From contig JOGW01000012.1 in the NCBI GenBank assembly GCA_000721375.1, forward strand, positions 62,001 through 126,000: DNA of 64,000 nucleotides, read 5' to 3'. Below, piece after piece: positions 15,555-24,882 of the stretch. The notes beneath the pieces are model-generated. The model made no database searches. It saw nothing but the letters and a program-made list of their open reading frames with translations, and was not told the DNA's origin. The position numbers were made by a program, and so were the translations under genes. This stretch comes from Streptomyces sp. NRRL B-3428 (lineage in GTDB: Bacteria > Actinomycetota > Actinomycetes > Streptomycetales > Streptomycetaceae). How positions within the stretch are numbered: the first letter of the stretch is position 1; each line of letters opens with the position of its first letter.

Positions 15555-17989
15555 GTGTCGCCCTCCACACGTTGCGAGCCCGATGGATCACGTTCGTCGG
15601 CACATTTGTCGCGCTGTCCCTGGGTGTCGGTCTGATCGCCACCATGGGTCTGGGTCTTGCGGCCACGTTCGACGCCCCCGAGCGCGGACCGGAGCGCTTC
15701 GCCACCGCGAAAGTGGTGGTGATGGGAGCGGACTCAGTGCGCGTTCCCACCGAGCACGGTGAGAAGTCCAAGCGGCTCGACCGTGCCCAGCCGATCCCTC
15801 CGGCCGTGGCGGAGGGGTTGAGATCCGTGGGCCGGACGGTGCAGGACCGCTCCTTTCCCGTACGTGTGGACCGAGGGCCGTCGGACGTGGTGGGCCATCC
15901 CTGGGCGACGGCCGCCTTCGCTCCGTACGAGCTGACCGGCGGGCGCGGCGCGAAGGCCGACAACGAGGTTGTCGTGACCGGTAGTTGGGCCCGAATCGGG
16001 CAGCGACTCTCCACGGACCGGGGGCAGGTGACCGTGGTCGGCACTGCCGCCGACCGTGGCTTCGAGAACGCACTGTTCTTCGCGGACTCTGCTGCGGCGA
16101 AGCTGTCGCCGCGTATCGACGCGGTGGTGGTGGAGGCGCGGGCCTCTGCAGTGGTCGGTCATGTCCCGCCAGGATTGCGCGTGTTGACCGGTGAGGATCG
16201 CCGCATGGCCGATGCCGATCCGCGTCGCGACGACGAGGCGATGGTGGCCGTGAACGCCCTGCTCGGCACGGCGGCAGGTGTCACCGGATTCGTGTCCGTA
16301 TTCGTCGTGGCATCGACGTTCGCCTTCTCCGTCGCCCAACGGCGCCGGGAGTTCGGCTTGCTGCGGCTGGCCGGAGCCACGCCCCGGCAGATCCGCCGCA
16401 CGGTCGTGCGCGAAGCTCTCGCCGTGGGGGCCGTGGCCTCCGCAGCGGGATGCATGCTGAGCAAGTGGGGTGCACCGCTGCTCGCGGGCTGGCTGGTGGA
16501 TCAGGGCACGGCCCCCGCCTGGTTCCGTATCGGTGATGCCACCTGGCCGTTCCATCTCGCCTTCTGGAGCGGCCTGTTGGTGGCCATGTGCGGTGTGATC
16601 GCCGCTTCATGGCGGGCGGGCCGTACCCCCGCGACCCAGACTCTGCGTGAGGCTTCGGTGGACTCCGGCACCATGACCCGGGGGCGGCGCGCATTCGGTT
16701 TCGCCCTGCTCGTCACGGGCCTCGGCCTGCTCGGCTTCTCGCTCCTCGCCGATCCTGGCGAGCTGCTGCACCGCAAGACGTACACCTTGCGTCCGATGCT
16801 GCTGATCACCGCGTTCGCACTGATCGCTCCAGTCGTGGTGCGACCGGTCACGCGTCTGCTCACCTGGCCCGTGAGCCGGCTTCGTGGCGCGGGCGGGATG
16901 CTGGTGCGGGAGAACACTTCGGCAGGGGTGCGACGCACTGCTGCGATCGCGGCGCCCGTGCTGGTCACGGTCGCCCTCACCGGGTCCTTGATGGGTGCCG
17001 TGGGCACGATCAATGAGGCGAAGGCGTCCGAGCTCGCCGACCAGACCACCGCGGATTACGTCCTCACCGCGCCCGCGGGAAGCAGTTTCGACCAGGCCAC
17101 CCGGCGCCGAATCGAAAGCATCCCGGGCGTCATCGCCTCGGCCACAGCGCCCAGTTCGGTCTTCGTCCTGGAGGAGGGCGTGGCGCTCATCCGCTCCGAT
17201 GCGAGGGCAGCCGATCCTGCGGGGCTGGCGAAGGTGGCGCGCCTGCCTGTGGTGGCCGGTGACGTACGGACGCTCGACGACCGGTCGATCGTCGTCAATG
17301 AGGAGTGGGAGAAGCACCGAGTCGGTGAACGGGTGGAGATACGCCGGGCAGACGGTTCTCCGGTGACGTTGACCATCGCGGCCGTGCTGCGCACCGGCAC
17401 CGGCAGCAACGGGGTCTATGTCACCGCGGTCAACGCACCCGCGGCAGCCGTCGACCGTATCGATGTGAAAGCCGGGGCAGGTACGGACCGGACCGCGGTG
17501 GGTACCGCGCTGCGCCGAGCTCTCGACGGCAGCCAAGGGCGTGTGCAGACCAAGGCGGCGTGGGTGGCGGCGAGTTATCCCTCGACGAGCGAGCACACTC
17601 GCATCGGTTTCCTGGTCGTATTGGGGATCGCGCTCGTCTATGCGGGCATAGCGCTGGCCAACACGCTGGTGATGGCGACATCGGAGCGGGTTCGTGAGCT
17701 GGCTGCGTTGAGGCTCGCAGGGGCGACCTCCCGCCAGGTGCTCCGGTTCGTCGCCGCGGAGACTCTCGCCGTAGTGGGAGTCGGCGCCTTGCTGGGACTG
17801 GCCGTGGCCGGCCTCAACGTGCTGGGGATATGGGGCGCACTCGCCGCCCTCGGTGTCTGGTCATGGCCCGTCATCCCCTGGACCGAGCTGGCCACGGCGA
17901 CCGGCGCCTGCGCGGTGATCGCCCTGGCTGCCACCGTACTGCCGGCCGCTCTGGCGCTGCGGGTTCGAGCAGTGGGGGTGCGGGAGTGA
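15548..17989 (+). CDS. FtsX-like ABC transporter permease
   Basis: An 813-residue permease with two FtsX domains. An N-terminal transmembrane helix (WITFVGTFVALSLGVGLIAT) precedes a large extracytoplasmic region. The first membrane bundle is at about residues 235-355, a central pair at about 380-430, a second extracytoplasmic region at about 480-700 and the last bundle near the C-terminus. The repeated cytoplasmic motif appears twice (RRREFGLLRLAGATPRQIRR and RVRELAALRLAGATSRQVLR), typical of duplicated actinobacterial permeases. It pairs with the ATPase immediately upstream and probably moves a peptide, lipid or drug out of the membrane, or releases a target from it. A 15-bp tandem repeat runs across its stop codon. 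Confidence 0.92.
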   Translation: MLSVALHTLRARWITFVGTFVALSLGVGLIATMGLGLAATFDAPERGPERFATAKVVVMGADSVRVPTEHGEKSKRLDRAQPIPPAVAEGLRSVGRTVQDRSFPVRVDRGPSDVVGHPWATAAFAPYELTGGRGAKADNEVVVTGSWARIGQRLSTDRGQVTVVGTAADRGFENALFFADSAAAKLSPRIDAVVVEARASAVVGHVPPGLRVLTGEDRRMADADPRRDDEAMVAVNALLGTAAGVTGFVSVFVVASTFAFSVAQRRREFGLLRLAGATPRQIRRTVVREALAVGAVASAAGCMLSKWGAPLLAGWLVDQGTAPAWFRIGDATWPFHLAFWSGLLVAMCGVIAASWRAGRTPATQTLREASVDSGTMTRGRRAFGFALLVTGLGLLGFSLLADPGELLHRKTYTLRPMLLITAFALIAPVVVRPVTRLLTWPVSRLRGAGGMLVRENTSAGVRRTAAIAAPVLVTVALTGSLMGAVGTINEAKASELADQTTADYVLTAPAGSSFDQATRRRIESIPGVIASATAPSSVFVLEEGVALIRSDARAADPAGLAKVARLPVVAGDVRTLDDRSIVVNEEWEKHRVGERVEIRRADGSPVTLTIAAVLRTGTGSNGVYVTAVNAPAAAVDRIDVKAGAGTDRTAVGTALRRALDGSQGRVQTKAAWVAASYPSTSEHTRIGFLVVLGIALVYAGIALANTLVMATSERVRELAALRLAGATSRQVLRFVAAETLAVVGVGALLGLAVAGLNVLGIWGALAALGVWSWPVIPWTELATATGACAVIALAATVLPAALALRVRAVGVRE

Positions 17990-18041
17990 GGCGCTGGGGA
18001 GTGACGAGCGTGGGAGTGAGGAGGGCGGGAGTGAGGAGGGC
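17982..18041. repeat. Four tandem 15-bp repeats across the permease stop codon
   Basis: Units start at 17982, 17997, 18012 and 18027, each GGGAGTGA followed by a variable GC-rich 7-mer. Units three and four (GGGAGTGAGGAGGGC) are identical. The first unit includes the TGA stop of the FtsX-like gene at 17987-17989. Repeat length is a multiple of three. The following 100 bases to the aroQ gene contain no gene I can support. Confidence 0.85.
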
Positions 18042-18139
18042 GGGACAGGCCGCGGGATGCGGATCGCCGGCACGGAGTCCGGCAGGAGGCGGCCTGCTGG
18101 ACGAGCGAGCCCGAGGAAGGGACCCGTAGAAAGGACTAC

Positions 18140-18598
18140 CTAGCCGGCAGCACCCTGCAAGCGATGCAGTCCCTCGATGGCCAGGCGGTAGCCGTCCGTG
18201 CCGAAGCCGACCACGATGCCGGCCGCCGCGGGAGAGAGGTAGGAGTGATGACGGAAGGACTCGCGGGCGTGGACGTTCGAGATGTGCACCTCGATGACGC
18301 GCAGTCCTGTGCCCTTGATCGCGTCGTGCAGGGCGACCGAGGTGTGGGTGTAGGCACCCGCGTTGAAGACGGCGCCGATCAGTTCGCCGGACTTCTGCCG
18401 GTCCCCCGCCTCGTGGATCCAGTCGATCAGCTGACCCTCGTGGTTGGACTGCCGGCAGTCGGCGACATGACCGAGGGCGGCGGCGGTCTCCGTGCAGAGC
18501 GCCTCCACGTCCTTGAGGGTCTGCGCACCGTAGATACCGGGCTCGCGAGTGCCGAGGAGGTTGAGGTTGGGGCCGTTGAGGACCAGTACGGAAGCCAT
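18140..18598 (-). CDS. aroQ: Type II 3-dehydroquinate dehydratase
   Basis: Catalyses the third step of the shikimate pathway, trans-dehydration of 3-dehydroquinate. The N-terminus [20 protein letters not shown] contains the conserved NGPNLNLLG motif, and Tyr23 in PGIYG is the catalytic tyrosine. The motifs [15 protein letters not shown] and [17 protein letters not shown], and the histidine in [20 protein letters not shown], are all present. Length of 152 residues is standard for this dodecameric class. ATG 18598 matches the family N-terminus; an upstream ATG at 18604 would add two residues. Type II enzymes also act in quinate catabolism, so the role is not fixed by context. Confidence 0.95.
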   Translation of the reverse strand: MASVLVLNGPNLNLLGTREPGIYGAQTLKDVEALCTETAAALGHVADCRQSNHEGQLIDWIHEAGDRQKSGELIGAVFNAGAYTHTSVALHDAIKGTGLRVIEVHISNVHARESFRHHSYLSPAAAGIVVGFGTDGYRLAIEGLHRLQGAAG

Positions 18599-18671
18599 GG
18601 TCACAGCCTACGGCGGTTCCCGAACCGCGCTCCGAGCTGTCCGGCATCCGGCCGCGCGTTAGCGTCGAAGC

Positions 18672-19619
18672 ATGGTCACCTTCCCGCAGAACGCTGCCTT
18701 CCCGCAGGCCGACGGCTTCCCGCGGGCCCTCGCCGCGGGTCCCGTGGTCCTGGACGGCGGACTGTCGAATCAGCTGGAGGCCCAGGGACATGACCTGAGC
18801 GACTCTCTGTGGTCGGCCCGGCTGCTCGCCGACCGGCCGGAGGCGATCCGTGCGGCGCATCTCGCCTACTACCTGGCGGGCGCGAGCGTAGCGACCACAG
18901 CCACCTATCAGGCGACCTATGAGGGCTTCGCCACGCACGGCATCGACAGCGGGCGGACCACGGAACTCCTCGCCCTTGGTGTGCAGTTGGCGCGGGAGGG
19001 CGCGGCCCAGGCGCGGGCCGCAGGCGTACGACGGCCGTTGTGGGTGGCCGCGTCGGCCGGTCCGTACGGGGCGATGCTCGCGGACGGGTCGGAGTACCGA
19101 GGGCGGTACGGGCTGAGCGTTGCCGAGTTGGAGCGCTTCCACCGGCCGCGGCTCGAAGCGCTCGCCGCCGCGCGGCCGGACGTGCTCGCCCTTGAGACGG
19201 TGCCGGACGTCGACGAGGCGCGGGCGCTCGTACGGGCGGTGCGCGGGCTCGGAGTGCCGGCCTGGCTGTCGTTCAGCGTGGCCGAGGGGCGGACCCGTGC
19301 GGGTCAGCCGCTCAAGGAGGCCTTCGCGCTCGCCGCCGAGGCGGACGAGGTGATCGCGGTGGGGGTGAACTGCTGCACCCCCCAGGACGCCGACACCGCC
19401 GTGCCGCTGGCCGCTCGCATCACGGGAAAGCCCGTGGTCGTGTACCCCAACAGCGGTGAGACCTGGAACGCGGACCGGCGCGCCTGGCGCGGCCCTGCGA
19501 CCTTCACGGCCGAGGGCAGGGCGGCCCGTTGGATCCGGGACGGTGCACGGCTCATCGGCGGGTGCTGCCGGGTCGGTCCTGAGGGTATCGCCGCGCTGGC
19601 CTCACAGGTGCCCGAATAG
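18672..19619 (+). CDS. mmuM: Homocysteine S-methyltransferase
   Basis: A zinc enzyme of 315 residues that methylates homocysteine, usually with S-methylmethionine as donor. The TIM-barrel opens with VVLDGGLSNQLEAQG. The zinc ligands are Cys234 in IAVGVNCCTPQDA and Cys298-Cys299 in LIGGCCRVGPEGI, both motifs intact. An N-terminal stretch repeating FPQxxxFPQ is unusual but short. ATG 18672 gives a sensible N-terminus close to the divergent aroQ gene. The gene symbol is assigned by family; donor specificity is not proven. Confidence 0.9.
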   Translation: MVTFPQNAAFPQADGFPRALAAGPVVLDGGLSNQLEAQGHDLSDSLWSARLLADRPEAIRAAHLAYYLAGASVATTATYQATYEGFATHGIDSGRTTELLALGVQLAREGAAQARAAGVRRPLWVAASAGPYGAMLADGSEYRGRYGLSVAELERFHRPRLEALAAARPDVLALETVPDVDEARALVRAVRGLGVPAWLSFSVAEGRTRAGQPLKEAFALAAEADEVIAVGVNCCTPQDADTAVPLAARITGKPVVVYPNSGETWNADRRAWRGPATFTAEGRAARWIRDGARLIGGCCRVGPEGIAALASQVPE

Positions 19620-19767
19620 TGGGACGGGCCCACGGTGCGCTCGCGATGGGAATACTGCGAAAACACCAGGTCCGACCCGGTTCAGGCGCTGATGTCAGTG
19701 CCCGGGTGCAGACTGGGCCCAAGTCGTGGACAACGAAGTCGACGGACTCTGACGGAGGTGGCCTGAG

Positions 19768-20850
19768 ATGGCCGAGGTACTGCTGACCGTGGGCACCCGC
19801 AAGGGACTCTTCATCGGACGCCGCCGAGCAGGCGTCTGGGAGTTCGGCGGGCCGCACTTCAACGCACAGGCGATCTACTCGATCGCGATCGACACCCGGC
19901 GCGACACCCCACGTCTTCTTGTCGGCGGGGACAGCGCCCACTGGGGCCCGAGCGTCTTCCACTCCGACGACCTCGGCGCTTCCTGGACCGAGCCTGCCAA
20001 GCCGGCCGTCAAGTTCCCCCAGGACACGGAGGCTTCACTCGAGCGGGTCTGGCAGCTGCACCCTTCGGCCGCCGAGCCCGACGTGGTGTGGGCGGGTACG
20101 GAGCCGGCCGCGCTGTACCGCTCGGAGGACCGCGGCGAGAGCTTCGAGCTCGTACGACCGCTGTGGGAGCATCCGACGCGCTCCAAGTGGGTGCCGGGAG
20201 GCGGCGGCGAGGGGATGCACACGATCCTGACCGACGCGCGCGATCCGCAGTCGATCACCGTGGCCGTGTCGACGGCAGGGGTGTTCCGTACGCAGGACGG
20301 CGGACAGAGCTGGTCGCCCGCCAACTCCGGTGTGTCCGCGGTGTTCCTGCCGGCTCCGAACCCCGAGTTCGGACAGTGCGTGCACAAGGTGACGCGGGAC
20401 GCGGTCGATCCCGACCGGCTGTATCTGCAGAACCACTGGGGTGTGTTCCGCAGCGACGACGCCGGCGGCAAGTGGGTCGACATCGGCGCCGGGCTGCCGT
20501 CCGACTTCGGTTTCGCCGCGGCCGCGCATCCGCATCGCGGGGATACGGCCTATCTGTTCCCGATCAACGCGGATGCGGACCGGGTCCCGGCGGACCGCCG
20601 CTGTCGCGTCTACCGGACCACGGACGCGGGGGCCTCCTGGGAAGCGCTGTCCGCCGGACTTCCCGAAGGCGACCACTACGGGACGGTGCTGCGCGACGCG
20701 CTGTGCACCGACGATCTCGACCCGGCGGGGGTGTACTTCGGCAATCGCAACGGAGAGGTGTTCGCGAGTGCGGACGACGGCGACACCTGGCAGCAGCTCG
20801 CCTCTCACCTGCCCGACGTGCTGTGTGTACGGGCGGCTGCGATCGGCTGA
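19768..20850 (+). CDS. Sialidase-like BNR/Asp-box propeller protein
   Basis: A 360-residue beta-propeller without a signal peptide. It begins [16 protein letters not shown] and contains Asp-box-like repeats such as [58 protein letters not shown] and [13 protein letters not shown]. These S-x-D-x-G-x-x-W repeats mark the sialidase/VPS10-like propeller fold but do not imply sialidase activity; no Arg triad was identified. ATG 19768 lies after GGAGGTGG. Proteins of this type are frequently annotated as exo-alpha-sialidase in Streptomyces. The function is unknown and probably cytoplasmic. Confidence 0.85.
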   Translation: MAEVLLTVGTRKGLFIGRRRAGVWEFGGPHFNAQAIYSIAIDTRRDTPRLLVGGDSAHWGPSVFHSDDLGASWTEPAKPAVKFPQDTEASLERVWQLHPSAAEPDVVWAGTEPAALYRSEDRGESFELVRPLWEHPTRSKWVPGGGGEGMHTILTDARDPQSITVAVSTAGVFRTQDGGQSWSPANSGVSAVFLPAPNPEFGQCVHKVTRDAVDPDRLYLQNHWGVFRSDDAGGKWVDIGAGLPSDFGFAAAAHPHRGDTAYLFPINADADRVPADRRCRVYRTTDAGASWEALSAGLPEGDHYGTVLRDALCTDDLDPAGVYFGNRNGEVFASADDGDTWQQLASHLPDVLCVRAAAIG

Positions 20851-20947
20851 GCCGGGACCTCGGCGCGCACGGGCCGACCGCACGCCCTGTTCCGTGCTTG
20901 CGACCGCGGTTGATCCGCACCGGCGTTACGCCACTAAGGTGACGGCT

Positions 20948-21625
20948 GTGGCAGCAAGACCATTGAACGAGATCGTCGAACCCGGCTGGGCGAAAGCACT
21001 GGAGCCCGTGGCCGAACAGATCGCCGCTATGGGCGACTTCCTGCGCGCGGAGATCGCCGCGGGACGTACCTATCTGCCGGCCGGAGCCCATGTCCTTCGG
21101 GCATTCCAGCAGCCCTTCGACGAGGTGAAGGTGCTGATCGTCGGACAGGACCCGTATCCGACACCGGGGCACGCCGTGGGGCTGAGCTTCTCGGTCGCGC
21201 CCGAGGTGCGGCCGCTTCCCGGCAGTCTGATCAACATCTACCGCGAGATGAACGCCGATCTGGGGCTCCCGCAGCCGTCCAACGGTGATCTCACGCCGTG
21301 GACCCGGCAGGGGGTGCTGCTGCTCAACAGGGCGCTGACCACAGCGCCCCGGCGGCCCGCGGCACACCGCGGCAAGGGCTGGGAAGAGGTCACCGAGCAG
21401 GCGATCCGCGCGCTGGCGGCGCGCGGACGTCCGCTGGTGTCGGTGCTGTGGGGCCGTGACGCCCGCAATCTGCGGCCGCTGCTCGGACAGCTGCCGGCCG
21501 TGGAGTCCGCGCACCCCTCCCCCATGTCGGCCGACCGCGGTTTCTTCGGCTCGCGGCCGTTCAGCCGGGTCAACGGTCTGCTCGCCGAGCAGGGCGCACA
21601 GCCGGTGGACTGGCGGCTGCCGTGA
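20948..21625 (+). CDS. ung: Family 1 uracil-DNA glycosylase
   Basis: Removes uracil from DNA, starting base-excision repair. The water-activating loop is [18 protein letters not shown], with catalytic Asp68 counted from GTG 20948. The motif [10 protein letters not shown] and the DNA-intercalation loop [18 protein letters not shown] are both present, as is [12 protein letters not shown] 20948 has AAGGTGA six bases upstream; GTG 20939 is an alternative adding three residues. Length of 225 residues is normal. Streptomycetes often have two family-1 paralogues, so this may be one of two. The next gene overlaps its stop codon by four bases. Confidence 0.93.
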   Translation: MAARPLNEIVEPGWAKALEPVAEQIAAMGDFLRAEIAAGRTYLPAGAHVLRAFQQPFDEVKVLIVGQDPYPTPGHAVGLSFSVAPEVRPLPGSLINIYREMNADLGLPQPSNGDLTPWTRQGVLLLNRALTTAPRRPAAHRGKGWEEVTEQAIRALAARGRPLVSVLWGRDARNLRPLLGQLPAVESAHPSPMSADRGFFGSRPFSRVNGLLAEQGAQPVDWRLP

Positions 21626-22671
21626 CCGAAGCAGTGATCAACGCACAGCAGGACGGCGCCGGTTGGGTGCTCGGCGTGGACTCGGGCGGCTCCGGCCTGC
21701 GCGTGTCCCTCGCCCCCGTACCGACCGTCACCGACCCAGCATCCGAGTCCGCTCCTGGCGCCGCCCACGATCGTGCCGACACCGCCGTCTCCCGGCAGCC
21801 GGTCCGCACGGGTCCGGCCGGCATCGACGCCGCGCATCTGATGGAACAGCTGGCGCCGATGACGAAGGCGCTCCTCACGGAGGCGGGCGGGGGCCGGATC
21901 CTGGCGGTCGCCATCGGCGCGGCCGGTATGGCCACTCTCGGCGACGATCTGCGGGCCCGTCTCCCCGAGGCACTCGCCGACGCCTTCGGAGTACGCAAGC
22001 TCGCCCTGGCGGCCGATGCGGTCACCGCATACGCGGGCGCCCTCGGTCAGCGTCCGGGCGCGGTGGTCGCCGCGGGCACCGGGATGATCGCGCTCGGCAC
22101 CGAGGGCAAGAAGTGGCGCCGGGCCGACGGCTGGGGCCATCTGCTCGGCGACTGCGGATCAGGCGCCTGGATCGGCCGCGCCGGACTCGATGCCGCGCTG
22201 CGCGACCACGACGGCCGACGTGGCGGCTCCGCGGCCCTGCGCGCACGCGCCGAGGAGTTCTTCGACGGCCCGGTCACGGACCTGCCGGGCAAGCTCTATC
22301 CCCGTACCGACCGGCCCGCCGTGCTCGCCTCCTTCGTGCCCGAAGTGGCCCGCTGCGCGGCCGACGACGACCCCGTCGCAGTGGGCATCCTCACGGCCGC
22401 AGCGCTGCACATCGCGGAGGCCGCCGCCGCGGTGTGCCCGCCGGAGACGGAGTGCGAAGTGGCCCTGACCGGGGGCCTGTTCGGGATCGGCGACCCACTC
22501 CTCGTACCCCTGAAGGAAGAGCTGTCGGTGCAACTGCCGCGCGCCCGCGCGGTGTCGGCGCAGGGCAGTCCACTGGACGGTGCGGTGGTGCTCGCCACCG
22601 CGCTCGCCCTGGACGCGTTGGCGCTGCCGCTCGACGGGCGCATGCTGCACGTTCCGGAGGAAAACGGCTGA
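21622..22671 (+). CDS. BadF/BcrA-type ATPase, N-acetylglucosamine kinase-like
   Basis: A 349-residue member of the ASKHA sugar-kinase fold. The phosphate-1 motif is [16 protein letters not shown], the second domain opens with [12 protein letters not shown], and [20 protein letters not shown] matches the conserved sugar-binding region of NagK-like proteins. The adenosine motif reads [15 protein letters not shown]. It probably phosphorylates N-acetylglucosamine or a related amino sugar from cell-wall or chitin turnover; this is inference from family. The GTG start overlaps the stop of ung in a GTGA, so the two are translationally coupled even though their functions look unrelated. Confidence 0.85.
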   Translation: MTEAVINAQQDGAGWVLGVDSGGSGLRVSLAPVPTVTDPASESAPGAAHDRADTAVSRQPVRTGPAGIDAAHLMEQLAPMTKALLTEAGGGRILAVAIGAAGMATLGDDLRARLPEALADAFGVRKLALAADAVTAYAGALGQRPGAVVAAGTGMIALGTEGKKWRRADGWGHLLGDCGSGAWIGRAGLDAALRDHDGRRGGSAALRARAEEFFDGPVTDLPGKLYPRTDRPAVLASFVPEVARCAADDDPVAVGILTAAALHIAEAAAAVCPPETECEVALTGGLFGIGDPLLVPLKEELSVQLPRARAVSAQGSPLDGAVVLATALALDALALPLDGRMLHVPEENG

Positions 22672-22795
22672 TCGCCGGTCCCAACGTTCCTGACAGTGAC
22701 GACAATTATCACTCAAAGGAAAAATACGGACGTACGCCTCGCAGCTGCCCCCTCCCCGAACAGGAGAACCCCACAAGCCAGTAGCATGCGGCGCC

Positions 22796-23716
22796 ATGAG
22801 CTCCCCCACTGGGCCCGCAGGCCTGCCTGTACGAATGCCGCGACCCCGCCAGCCCGGACGGCACCGCCGCCCGGAACCCGCGGTGGCTCCCGAGGGAGCA
22901 CCCGCGCTCGTTCTCGCCGTGCCGGGAACGCCGAGTGCGCAGGCGCGCGCCCTTGCCGACGAGGTCATCTCGATCGCCCGTTCCGAGCTGCCCGGCCTTG
23001 ACGCCCGGATCGGCTACATCGACGGTGACAGCACCGAGTACCCGAACCTCCAGACCGTGCTCGCGCAGAGCGCCGAGCAGCGCACCGCCCGCTACCAGCA
23101 GGCGCTGGCCGCCGGTGTCGAGGCGGCCGAGCCGCAGGGCCCGGTCGCCGTGGTCGTGCCGCTGCTCGCCGGCCCGGACAACGCGCTGATGCGCCGTATC
23201 CGCCAGGCCGTGGTGGACAGCAGTGCGCCCGCCGAGGTGACCGATGTCCTCGGCCCGCACCCGCTGCTCGCCGAGGCGCTGCACGTGCGGCTCTCCGAGG
23301 CCGGCCTGTCCCGCGCCGACAGGGCCAGGCTGTTCACGGTGGCCACGGCCGCCGACGGCATCATCCTCGCCACCTCCGGCGGTGAGGAGGCGGTGCAGGC
23401 CGCGGGTATCACCGGCATGCTGCTTGCCGCGCGTCTCGCCGTCCCGGTGCTCGCCGCCGCGCTCGACGAGCCCGGCGCTATCGCCGCGATCGCCGACCAG
23501 CTGCGCGGTTCGGGCTCGGTCCAGCTGGCGCTCGCGCCGTATGTGATCGGCCCGGAGGCGGCCGACGGTCTGCTCGACGCGGCGGCCAAGGAAGCCGGTT
23601 GCGCCTCCGCCGAGCCGCTGGGCGCCTACCCGGCGATCGGCAAGCTGACGCTGTCGAACTACATGAACGCGCTGGGCATCGCCCCGCAGCAGCAGATGGG
23701 CGCGCCGGTTCGCTGA
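22796..23716 (+). CDS. CbiX-like chelatase-fold protein lacking metal-site histidines
   Basis: A 306-residue protein of the class II sirohydrochlorin chelatase fold, with an unstructured basic and proline-rich N-terminus (about 35 residues). The first half opens ALVLAVPGTPSAQARALAD, where active chelatases have a His-Gly-(Ser/Thr) motif; here His is replaced by Pro. The second metal-binding histidine, expected after VVPLLLAAG-like sequence, is also missing (VVVPLLAGPDNALMRRI). The second half repeats the fold with similar losses. It is therefore probably not an active Co or Fe chelatase but a paralogue with another role. No sirohaem or cobalamin genes adjoin it. ATG 22796 gives the full frame; a shorter start cannot be excluded. 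Confidence 0.8.
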   Translation: MSSPTGPAGLPVRMPRPRQPGRHRRPEPAVAPEGAPALVLAVPGTPSAQARALADEVISIARSELPGLDARIGYIDGDSTEYPNLQTVLAQSAEQRTARYQQALAAGVEAAEPQGPVAVVVPLLAGPDNALMRRIRQAVVDSSAPAEVTDVLGPHPLLAEALHVRLSEAGLSRADRARLFTVATAADGIILATSGGEEAVQAAGITGMLLAARLAVPVLAAALDEPGAIAAIADQLRGSGSVQLALAPYVIGPEAADGLLDAAAKEAGCASAEPLGAYPAIGKLTLSNYMNALGIAPQQQMGAPVR

Positions 23717-23730
23717 CGCCTCCCGATCCA

Positions 23731-23769
23731 TGTGAAGGGCCCGCCCGGGCTGACCGGGCGGGCCCTTCA
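23731..23769. terminator. Strong bidirectional terminator hairpin
   Basis: A perfect 17-bp inverted repeat: the left arm GTGAAGGGCCCGCCCGG (23731-23747) and its complement (23753-23769) flank the loop GCTGA. It lies between convergent genes and should stop transcription from both. Confidence 0.88.
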
Positions 23770-23782
23770 CGTGCAGGAGGAG

Positions 23783-24814
23783 TCAGACCGAGAACACCAC
23801 GCAGGAAGCGGACGGTGCGGCCGTCGAACCCACGCGTTCGGGAACGCCTGACGCATCCACGCGGAACCACGTCACATCCCCCGACCGCTCATTGGCGGCG
23901 TACAGGAAGTGTCCCGAGGGATGCACCGCCAGATCGCGCGGCCAGTGGCCGCCACAGTCGACGGTGGTCACGAGGGAAGGGCCGTCTTCGAGCGTGAACA
24001 CGGAGATGACATCCTCACCGCGGGTCGCGGTCCACAGGAAGCGCCCGTCGGGCGAGACGACGATCGCGGACGGGTAGGCGTCGCCCTTCGGCTCCGCGTC
24101 GAGCACCTGCACCTCGTCGCGCGGGACGAGCAGCCCTTCGTCCGCGTCCCACGAACAGACGGTGAGCGTGGGCCGCAGCTCGTTGAGGACGTACACGAAC
24201 CCGCCCGCCGGGTGGAACGCCAGATGCCGCGGCCCGTTCCCCGCGCGCAGCGCCACCTCGCGCTCCACGGTCAGACCGCGGTCGCCCAGTGAGTACACCC
24301 GTACCGAATCGGTCCCGAGATCGACGCTGAGCACCCAGCGGCCGCTCGGGTCGGTCACCACCTGATGCGCGTGCGGGCCTGCCTGGCGCGCCTCGTTCGG
24401 TCCCGTACCCGCGTGCTGGACGACACTGACGGGCCCCTCGCCGAGCGGACTCGCTCCCTGCCCTGGCCAGTCACCGCGCTCCAGCGCGGACACACTTCCC
24501 GACCCGTAGTTCGCGGTCAGCACATGTCCCGCACCCAGCGAGAGGTGCGTCGGCCCGATGCCACCCACGGGGCTCGGCGCACCGAGAAGCCGCAGCTCGT
24601 CCTGGCGCACGTCGAAGACTCCCACCGCGCCCTCGTCCCCCTCGGAGACGGCGTACAACAGACCGTCCGCGAGGGCGAGATACGAGGGGTCGGGGAGCGC
24701 GTCCGTCGCCGCGAGCACCTTCAGTGCCCCGGTGGCGGAATCGACCTCCGCCACCGTGACCCCGTCGCCGCCCGCCGAGGTGAAGGAACCGATGTACGCC
24801 CGTGCGCCCGCCAT
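23783..24814 (-). CDS. Lactonase family (6-phosphogluconolactonase-like) propeller
   Basis: A 343-residue seven-bladed propeller of the Pgl/lactonase_7 family. It begins ARAYIGSFTSAGGDGVTVAE, with blades such as SYLALADGLLYAVSEGDEGA, GPTHLSLGAGHVLTANYGSG and GPRHLAFHPAGGFVYVLNE. The histidine- and arginine-containing motif GPHAHQVVTDPSGRWVLSVD is strongly conserved in the family. ATG 24814 follows GGAAGG at seven bases and matches the family N-terminus. Members hydrolyse 6-phosphogluconolactone or other lactones; substrate is not established. It lies 68 bases downstream of nitric oxide synthase on the same strand and could share its transcript. Confidence 0.88.
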   Translation of the reverse strand: MAGARAYIGSFTSAGGDGVTVAEVDSATGALKVLAATDALPDPSYLALADGLLYAVSEGDEGAVGVFDVRQDELRLLGAPSPVGGIGPTHLSLGAGHVLTANYGSGSVSALERGDWPGQGASPLGEGPVSVVQHAGTGPNEARQAGPHAHQVVTDPSGRWVLSVDLGTDSVRVYSLGDRGLTVEREVALRAGNGPRHLAFHPAGGFVYVLNELRPTLTVCSWDADEGLLVPRDEVQVLDAEPKGDAYPSAIVVSPDGRFLWTATRGEDVISVFTLEDGPSLVTTVDCGGHWPRDLAVHPSGHFLYAANERSGDVTWFRVDASGVPERVGSTAAPSASCVVFSV

Positions 24815-24882
24815 GTGCCGCCTTCCGTCCGCGTGAGCTCCGCGTGAGTTCCGCGTGATTCCGGGCGACAGTAGCAGCCGGT

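Noticed and set aside
17982..18041. CRISPR-like array
   Set aside because: The units are directly adjacent 15-mers with no spacers and no cas genes.
19768..20850. Secreted sialidase
   Set aside because: Asp-box repeats are present, but there is no signal peptide and no visible catalytic arginine triad.
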